Assembly: GCA_020637555.1 (NCBI GenBank)
Contig: JACKKF010000013.1
Span: forward strand, 391,001 to 455,000
From: Rhodobacter sp.
GTDB taxonomy: Bacteria > Pseudomonadota > Alphaproteobacteria > Rhodobacterales > Rhodobacteraceae
Direction of reading: 5' to 3'
Length of the DNA stretch: 64,000 bases
Shown in pieces: positions 57,551 to 64,000 of this stretch; positions within the stretch are counted from its first letter, which is position 1, and the number at the start of each line of letters is the position of its first letter. Below the pieces are notes generated by a model. The model made no database searches. It saw only the letters and a program-made list of their open reading frames with translations, and was not told where the DNA came from. Made by a program: the position numbers and the translations under genes.

Positions 57551-58576
57551 TTACAGCGGCATCAAGGCCCAGTAGTCCAGATCCAGCAGGACCTCGGGCA
57601 GATACTTTCCATCCTCGCCGCGCAGACCAGTCCCGGTGCCGCTGGTCGCCACCAGGCGCAGACGGATCGCCCCGACGCCGGGCGCGCTGGTCTCGGCGGT
57701 ATCCAGCACCTCGGACCAGGCCTTGACCGTCATGCCGCTGAAGCACGGGTTCGCGTGCGCGCCGGCATTGATCGCCACGATCATCTGCGCATTCGCCAGA
57801 CCATTGAACGACAGTGCCCGCGCCAGGCTGATGACATGCCCGCCGTAGATCAGGCGCTGGCCGTCCGGGCGGAAGGTGGCGTCGAAATGCACCTTGGCGG
57901 TGTTCTGCCAGAGTCGTGTGGCCAGCATGTGCTCGGCCTCTTCGACGGTCACGCCATCGACGTGTTCGATGATCTCGCCCACCGCATAATCGCCCAGCCG
58001 ATAGCGTTCGCCGGCAAGATCGGTGTCATACCGGTCGAATCGCAACCCCGGCGGCACGATCAGATCGGCTGGCGCGACGACCTTGGCCAGATCGGGCACC
58101 ACGGTGTCCGGCGCCGGGGCGGACAGGTCGCGCTTGCGCACCATGACCCAGCGCACATAGTCCAGCACCGGTTCCCCGCGCTGATTGGTGCCGGTGGTGC
58201 GGACATAGACCACGCCGGATTTGCCGTTGGAATTTTCCTTGAGGCCGATCACCTCGGAGACCGACGACAACGTGTCGCCGGGATAGACCGGGGCCAGGAA
58301 CCGGCCCTCGGCATAGCCCAGGTTGGCAACCGCGTTCAGGCTGATGTCGGGCACCGTCTTGCCAAAGACCGTATGAAAGACGATCAGATCGTCCAGCGGG
58401 CTTTCCGGCAGCCCGCAGGCGCGCGCGAATTCGTCCGAGGAGTGGAGCGCGCCGCGCGCAGGATAAAGCGCATGATAAAGGGCCCGCTCGCCACCGGACA
58501 GCGTCCGCGGCACCGCGTGGCGGATCACCTGGCCGATGGTGTAATCCTCGAAAAAGCGGCCGGGGTTCGTCTTCAT
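57551..58576 (-). CDS. mch: Mesaconyl-CoA hydratase (beta-methylmalyl-CoA dehydratase), MaoC fold
   Basis: A 341-residue double hot-dog hydratase. MKTNPGRFFEDYTIGQ, SGGERALYHALYPAR and the NAVANLGYAEGRFLAPVYPG segment closely match R. sphaeroides Mch as I recall it. The enzyme interconverts (2R,3S)-beta-methylmalyl-CoA and mesaconyl-CoA in the ethylmalonyl-CoA pathway. DUF1737, nnrU-like and mcl2 genes lie upstream on the same strand, so this may be a pathway operon. Confidence 0.93.
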   Translation of the reverse strand: MKTNPGRFFEDYTIGQVIRHAVPRTLSGGERALYHALYPARGALHSSDEFARACGLPESPLDDLIVFHTVFGKTVPDISLNAVANLGYAEGRFLAPVYPGDTLSSVSEVIGLKENSNGKSGVVYVRTTGTNQRGEPVLDYVRWVMVRKRDLSAPAPDTVVPDLAKVVAPADLIVPPGLRFDRYDTDLAGERYRLGDYAVGEIIEHVDGVTVEEAEHMLATRLWQNTAKVHFDATFRPDGQRLIYGGHVISLARALSFNGLANAQMIVAINAGAHANPCFSGMTVKAWSEVLDTAETSAPGVGAIRLRLVATSGTGTGLRGEDGKYLPEVLLDLDYWALMPL

Positions 58577-58674
58577 GGTCTGTCAACGCCGCAGGGCGCC
58601 CTCTTGATCGTATGGAAAACAGGCCGGCACGGGGCCGGATGACGGGGCCGGGTGAGGTCCCGGCCCGGCACCGA

Positions 58675-58878
58675 TCATTGCTCGCCCAGCCTGGTTTCGG
58701 GGGTATAGGTTCCGGGCGTGTCCTTGACGACGGCCTGCGCGCAGCGCATCACGCCCCGCCCCGCGTCATAGGCGTAAGATGGCGACCCGTGCAGGTCCCA
58801 GCCCTTGTTCAGCGCGGCCGTGACCTTGTGGCAAAAGGCCGAGGTGTCGTCCTCGGTCAGCAGTCGATAGAGTTTCAT
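58675..58878 (-). CDS. DUF1737 domain-containing small protein
   Basis: A 67-residue protein (MKLYRLLTEDDTSAFCHKV, GWDLHGSP) of the DUF1737 family. It starts 4 bp after the nnrU-like stop and is 98 bp before mch. Function unknown; its place inside the ethylmalonyl-CoA gene block is also seen in relatives from memory. Confidence 0.82.
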   Translation of the reverse strand: MKLYRLLTEDDTSAFCHKVTAALNKGWDLHGSPSYAYDAGRGVMRCAQAVVKDTPGTYTPETRLGEQ

Positions 58879-58882
58879 GTCG

Positions 58883-59440
58883 TCACCCAAAGGGATTGTA
58901 GCCCAGCCATTTGTGGATCATGCCGACAACGCCCATCACCACCACCGCACCGACGACGGCGGCGATTTCCTTGCCAACCACGGTGGGGCGTTCGGGCTTG
59001 TCCCAGTAGGGGGCGTCGCGGTTGATCAGATAGACCGACACCTGCGCCCAGACCAGCAGCCCGCCGAACAGGATCAACGAGGCCAGATCCCCGTTCACCA
59101 GCAGGTGCGCGATGGCCCACAGGCGCACGCCCCACAATTGCGGGTGGCGCACATAGCGCGTCGCGGCGGTCTTCATCCCCGAGGCCGCGAACAGATAGAA
59201 CGCCAGCAAGACCAGCGCGTTGTTCAGATGCCGCAGGCTACCGTCGACGGGCCAGACCGGATCGACCGGCGCCCAGCGATAGCCCAGCACCATGGCCACG
59301 ATCCCCGCCACCGACAGCAGGGAAACGATGCCCTTGCCCGGATCACCCGCCGCCTGCCGGCTGCCCGGGGCCAGACGTTTCCACCAGTGGCTGCCTGACC
59401 ACAGCACCAGACCCAATACGAGCAGCGCGTATCCCATCAT
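58883..59440 (-). CDS. NnrU-family membrane protein
   Basis: A 185-residue protein with about five membrane segments and RYVRHPQLWGVRLWAIAHLL, typical of NnrU/methyltransferase-like membrane proteins. It overlaps mcl2 by 4 bp, so it is co-translated. The name derives from a denitrification context; its role here is unclear. Confidence 0.87.
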   Translation of the reverse strand: MMGYALLVLGLVLWSGSHWWKRLAPGSRQAAGDPGKGIVSLLSVAGIVAMVLGYRWAPVDPVWPVDGSLRHLNNALVLLAFYLFAASGMKTAATRYVRHPQLWGVRLWAIAHLLVNGDLASLILFGGLLVWAQVSVYLINRDAPYWDKPERPTVVGKEIAAVVGAVVVMGVVGMIHKWLGYNPFG

Positions 59441-60312
59441 CCCATAGCCTTCTGCAATTGCGCGATGGCCTCGGCGCGGTTCAGAACCTGCCGGGCCGTC
59501 ACAATATGCAGATTCTCGACGATCTTGCCATCCACAACGGCCACGCCCAGGCCCTTTGCCGTGGCTTCGTCAAAGGCCGCGATCTGCCGGCGCGCCAGGT
59601 CGATCGCCGCCTCGTCGGGGGCAAAGACCGCGTTTGCGATGTCCAGTTGCGCCGGGTGGATCAGGGTCTTGCCGTCAAACCCCAGGTCGCGGCCCTGTTC
59701 GCATTCCGCGCGCAAACCGTCGTCGTCCTTGAAGGCGTTATACACACCATCGACGGCCACGATCCCGGCCGCGCGGGCCGCCATCAGGCAGGTTTGCAGC
59801 GCGAACTGCATCGGCAGCCGGTCGGCGCGGAAGCGGCAGTTCAGCTCCTTGGCCAGATCGTTCGTGCCCATGACAAAGCCCGCCATCCGCGGCGCCCTGG
59901 CGATACTGGCGGCGTTCTGGATGCCATCCGGCGTTTCCATCATCGCCCAGATGGTTGTGTTGGCGGTATCGCCGCGCGCATCCAGACGGTCGGCAAGGGC
60001 CTGGATATCGGCGGCCGAGTTCACCTTGGGCAGCAAGATCGCCTCAGGGCGCGCCAACGAGATCACATCGAGATCGCGCGCGCCCCAGTCGGTATCAAAG
60101 CCGTTGATGCGCACCAGCCTGGCACGCGGGCCATAGTCCGCTGCGGCCAGCGTGTTTGCCAGAAGCTCGCGTGCATTGGCCTTTTCCTCGACCGCGACGG
60201 CATCCTCCAGATCGAAGATGATGGCGTCGGCGGCAAGCGAGCGGGCCTTGTCCAGAGCCCGCTCCTTCGAGCCGGGGATATACAGGACGGAACGGAACGG
60301 GCGGCTGTCCAT
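59437..60312 (-). CDS. mcl2: CoA ester lyase-like (3S)-malyl-CoA thioesterase
   Basis: A 291-residue CitE/Mcl-like protein: SVLYIPGSKERALDKA, FDLEDAVAVEEK (catalytic Asp/Glu), KVNSAADI and GFDGKTLIHPAQ. In R. sphaeroides the paralogue Mcl2 hydrolyses (3S)-malyl-CoA to malate and CoA, and lies near mch and mdh as here. Lyase (Mcl1) activity cannot be excluded from sequence alone. Confidence 0.89.
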   Translation of the reverse strand: MDSRPFRSVLYIPGSKERALDKARSLAADAIIFDLEDAVAVEEKANARELLANTLAAADYGPRARLVRINGFDTDWGARDLDVISLARPEAILLPKVNSAADIQALADRLDARGDTANTTIWAMMETPDGIQNAASIARAPRMAGFVMGTNDLAKELNCRFRADRLPMQFALQTCLMAARAAGIVAVDGVYNAFKDDDGLRAECEQGRDLGFDGKTLIHPAQLDIANAVFAPDEAAIDLARRQIAAFDEATAKGLGVAVVDGKIVENLHIVTARQVLNRAEAIAQLQKAMG

Positions 60313-60469
60313 GATTCTCTCTCGTGAAACAATATTGCGCGCAGACCACCAAACGCAGTCACAAATGGCAAGCGTTAATTTTCTGCATTGCAGAGAGATC
60401 GCCGCCTTCGCCTGTCCTTTCCGAACCCGGGTGCAGCCTGTCCGCGCCGCTCAAAGGAAAGGTTCCACC

Positions 60470-60772
60470 ATGCTGCGCCTGTTTGTGCCTGCCATGCTGT
60501 CGATCATGGCGCCTGCGATCCCATCCTCTGCCCAGACTCTGCCCTGCGCCGCCCGCGAGCGTCTGCTGGGACTTGTCATCGACCAGCAGGGGCAGGCGCG
60601 GCTGGCCAGCGGCGAGGCGGCGCAGGGCGCCACGATCGAACTGTTCGCAGACGACTCGGGCGACTGGACGCTGCTTCTGACCCTGCCGGACGGGCGGTCC
60701 TGCCTGCTGGCCAACGGCCGCAATCTGACGGCGACCCGCGGTCTGCAACCCGCGCGTGGCAATCCGGCCTGA
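60470..60772 (+). CDS. Small exported hypothetical protein
   Basis: A 100-residue product with signal peptide (LFVPAMLSIMAPAIPSSA). The mature part has two cysteines (PCAAR, SCLLA), a likely disulfide, and a beta-rich QARLASGEAAQGATIELF. aaaggaaagg precedes the ATG. Isolated between divergent mcl2 and mdh; no family recognised. Confidence 0.75.
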   Translation: MLRLFVPAMLSIMAPAIPSSAQTLPCAARERLLGLVIDQQGQARLASGEAAQGATIELFADDSGDWTLLLTLPDGRSCLLANGRNLTATRGLQPARGNPA

Positions 60773-61870
<1,098 letters not shown>

Positions 61871-61898
61871 TCCCCGCACCCCAAGGGGCATGGAATTG

Positions 61899-61935
61899 AA
61901 CGCGCGTCCCGCCGGGGCGCGCGTTCTGCTTTCCG
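61899..61935 (+). terminator. Terminator of mdh
   Basis: A 12-bp stem aacgcgcgtccc / ggggcgcgcgtt (one T-G pair, loop GCC) followed by CTGCTTTCC, about 28 bp after the mdh stop. Confidence 0.7.
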
Positions 61936-62012
61936 CGCCACCCGCGGCCCGGCGGTTGACAGGGTTCCGACCCCGGTGATTACTGCCGTGTGTGGCAATC
62001 GCCGGGGGGCCC

Positions 62013-63173
62013 ATGTCCGACGCACCTGTCTTTGAGATCGATCCACCGGCGTTCTGGGCCGATCCCTATCCAACCCTCAAGGCAATGCGCGCGGCCGGCC
62101 CGGTCCTGTTCGTGCCGCAACTTGGCGCCACGCTGCTTGTTCGGCGCGACGACGTGTTCGAGAACGAGAAGAAGATCGACATCTTCTCGTCGGACCAGCC
62201 GGGCGGGTTGATGACGCAGCTCATGGGGCAGAACATGATGCGCAAGGATGGGCCCGCGCATCAGGCCGAGCGCGCCGCCATCTTTCCCACCGTCTCGCCC
62301 CGCACGGTCAAGACCGTCTGGCGCGCCCGGTTCGAGGATTTCACCGCCGCGATTCTGGACGAGATCGGTCCGCAGGGACAGGCCGACATGGTGCGCAACA
62401 TCGCGATGCGGATCTCAGGCGAGGCGCTGAAGGTCATCACCGGCCTGACGCAGATCGGATGGGACGAGATGGACCGCGTCAGCCAGGGCATGATTGACGG
62501 GTGCGCCAATTACGCCGGCGATCCGGCGGTGACGGATCGCTGCAACGACTGCACGGCCGCCATTGACCGCTATATCGACGAACGTGTGCCCGACCTGCTG
62601 AGGGCGCCGGACCACTCGCTTCTGTCGGTGCAGTTGCAGGCCGGACTGACCGAAACCCAATACCGCGCCAATGTGAAACTGGCGATTTCCGGCGGCCAGA
62701 ACGAGCCGCGCGACGTGATCGCGGGCCTGACCTGGGCGATGCTGACGCATCCCGATCAATACGCCCTGGTGACGACGGGCAAGAAGACCTGGCTCGATGC
62801 CTTCGAGGAATACGCCCGATGGATCGCACCGGTCGGCATGTCGCCACGCCGGGTCGCCCGTCGCCATGCACTGCACGGTGTCACGCTTGAACCCGAGGAC
62901 CGGGTGTTCCTGATGTTCGGATCGGCCAACCGGGATGAGAGCGTCTTTGCCCGTCCCGATGCGTTCGACCTGACGCAGGATTCGGGCCCGGCGGTCAGTT
63001 TTGGTGCCGGTCCCCATTTCTGTGCCGGTGCCTGGGCCGCGCGCAGCCTGATCGCGGATGTGGCGATGCCGATGATCTTCCAGCGCCTGACGGGTCTCAG
63101 GCTGAATGGCGAGACGATCTTTGGTGGCTGGGCCTTTCGCGGGCCGATCAGGATGCCGGTCGCCTGGGGGTAG
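62013..63173 (+). CDS. Cytochrome P450 with atypical I-helix
   Basis: A 386-residue bacterial P450. Heme loop FGAGPHFCAGAWAA, ExxR (EEYAR) and the preceding PERF-like segment are intact. The I-helix reads SGGQNEPRDVIAG where the usual (A/G)GxxT is expected, so the conserved Thr for proton delivery is absent. Start ATG 62013 follows cgggggg; GTG 61992 is less likely. No ferredoxin or reductase gene is adjacent. Substrate unknown; possible peroxygenase-like or unusual oxidation chemistry. Confidence 0.88.
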   Translation: MSDAPVFEIDPPAFWADPYPTLKAMRAAGPVLFVPQLGATLLVRRDDVFENEKKIDIFSSDQPGGLMTQLMGQNMMRKDGPAHQAERAAIFPTVSPRTVKTVWRARFEDFTAAILDEIGPQGQADMVRNIAMRISGEALKVITGLTQIGWDEMDRVSQGMIDGCANYAGDPAVTDRCNDCTAAIDRYIDERVPDLLRAPDHSLLSVQLQAGLTETQYRANVKLAISGGQNEPRDVIAGLTWAMLTHPDQYALVTTGKKTWLDAFEEYARWIAPVGMSPRRVARRHALHGVTLEPEDRVFLMFGSANRDESVFARPDAFDLTQDSGPAVSFGAGPHFCAGAWAARSLIADVAMPMIFQRLTGLRLNGETIFGGWAFRGPIRMPVAWG

Positions 63174-63230
63174 GGGGCGTTGACATCGCCCCACGGCTGG
63201 CGTCCGATCCCCCACCAAAGGAGCGCCCCG

Positions 63231-64000
63231 ATGACCGAATTCGACACCGAACTTGCCGACCGCCTGACCCGCTATTGCGCCATCGACAGCCAGTCGGACG
63301 CCGACAGCCCGACAGCGCCATCCACCGCGATCCAGCTGGACATGCAGCGCCTTCTGGTGGACGAGCTGCAGCAGATGGGCGCCGAGGATGTGCAACTCAC
63401 CGAATACGGCGCGGTGCTGGCGACGATTCCGGGAACGGTCGCCGGGCCGACGGTCGGTTTCCTGGCGCATGTCGATACCGCCCCTCAGTTCAACGCGACC
63501 GGGGTCAAGCCGCGCATCATCAGGGGATACAACGGCGGCGCGATCACCTATCCGGATGCCCCCGGCCTGACCCTGTCGCCCCAGGATTTCCCCTATCTCG
63601 CCGAAAAGGTCGGTCACGACATCATCACCGCGTCGGGACTGACGCTGCTGGGGGCGGATGACAAGGCCGGCGTGGCGATCATCATGACGGCGGCGCGGCA
63701 CCTGCTGGCGAATCCGGCGATCGCCCGTCCCCGCCTGCGCCTGGCCTTCACCCCGGACGAAGAGATCGGTCGCGGCGTGGACAGCCGGCTGCCCGCGGAC
63801 CTGGGCGCTGCCTTTGCCTATACCTTTGACGGGGGTGCGCTGGGCGAGATCGAGTTCGAGACCTTCTCGGCGGACGGCGCGGTCGTGACGATTCGCGGGG
63901 TGTCGATCCACCCGGGCTATGCCACCGGGAAACTGGTGAACGCGATTCACCTTGCGGCACGGATCATCCAGACCCTGCCGCAAGCGACCATGACGCCGGA
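63231..64000 (+). CDS. pepT: Peptidase T (tripeptidase), 3' end outside window
   Basis: M20-family zinc tripeptidase; the visible 256 codons run open to the window edge. AHVDTAP (zinc), GADDKAG, and DEEIGRG (catalytic Glu) are intact. ATG 63231 follows aaaggagcgcccc. It starts 57 bp after the P450 gene and may be co-transcribed. Confidence 0.93.
   Translation, partial: MTEFDTELADRLTRYCAIDSQSDADSPTAPSTAIQLDMQRLLVDELQQMGAEDVQLTEYGAVLATIPGTVAGPTVGFLAHVDTAPQFNATGVKPRIIRGYNGGAITYPDAPGLTLSPQDFPYLAEKVGHDIITASGLTLLGADDKAGVAIIMTAARHLLANPAIARPRLRLAFTPDEEIGRGVDSRLPADLGAAFAYTFDGGALGEIEFETFSADGAVVTIRGVSIHPGYATGKLVNAIHLAARIIQTLPQATMTP

Overview
The window is a gene-dense, high-GC chromosomal stretch with almost no intergenic space, short 4-bp ATGA overlaps between co-transcribed genes, and an unbroken run of housekeeping and metabolic genes. 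Gene content and protein style point to an aerobic alphaproteobacterium of the Rhodobacteraceae (Rhodobacter/Paracoccus type). Indicators are a CenR/OtpR-type response regulator, a mesaconyl-CoA hydratase and (3S)-malyl-CoA thioesterase (ethylmalonyl-CoA pathway) beside sdh and mdh, a two-domain RibA, an IorAB-type molybdenum hydroxylase, HspQ and ZapE. I see no rRNA, tRNA, CRISPR, insertion sequence, integrase or prophage.

Layout. 1-8.1 kb (+): the 3' part of tex; a translationally coupled UMF1-type transporter, murein endopeptidase MepA and phytase-like esterase; then two overlapping membrane-associated P-loop GTPases. 8.1-14.3 kb: xthA, a CenR-like regulator, ribA-ldt, and a minus-strand aminotransferase/GNAT/sseA group. 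14.3-19.7 kb: a HalD/BesD-like 2-oxoglutarate oxygenase divergent from a LysR regulator, zapE, and an epimerase-like gene divergent from a second LysR gene. 19.8-26.4 kb: leuB, a TetR gene divergent from a VOC/MmcQ pair, a Na/Pi cotransporter with a thiolase, a STAS/HATPase partner-switch pair, and hspQ. 26.6-33.4 kb: a lytic transglycosylase lipoprotein, lolA, 1-Cys peroxiredoxin divergent from aldehyde dehydrogenase-HIT, and iorAB-like genes under a divergent TetR gene. 34-39.5 kb: kynU and kynA with a small coupled ORF between them, a 45-residue protein, mutT, argJ with a basic N-terminal extension, and a PpiC isomerase. 39.7-48 kb: secA, an unknown Pro/Ala-rich exported protein, radC, and dnaK-dnaJ with a heat-shock promoter. 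48.2-57.5 kb: an AEC permease, an acyl-CoA synthetase, a CobW GTPase, the sdhCDAB operon, an outer-membrane-like protein and a tiny secreted protein. 57.5-64 kb: mch, DUF1737, nnrU-like, mcl2, mdh, a cytochrome P450 with an unusual I-helix, and the start of pepT.

Functional links: the sdh, mch, mcl2 and mdh genes make a central carbon block (TCA cycle plus ethylmalonyl-CoA/glyoxylate handling). MepA, the L,D-transpeptidase and the lytic transglycosylase act on peptidoglycan. SecA, LolA, PpiC, DnaKJ and HspQ serve protein export and quality control.

Quality warning: three normally intact essential-type genes (dnaK, sdhA, sdhD) carry small insertions and deletions relative to the conserved protein. 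They cluster near 47.2 kb and 54.5-55.0 kb and look like local consensus errors rather than gene decay, but this needs raw reads. No clearly new multi-gene defence or biosynthetic system is visible. The best candidates for undescribed biology are the tandem GTPase pair, the transporter-MepA-esterase operon, the oxygenase that keeps the carboxylate ligand, the P450 lacking the I-helix threonine, and several short unannotated genes.
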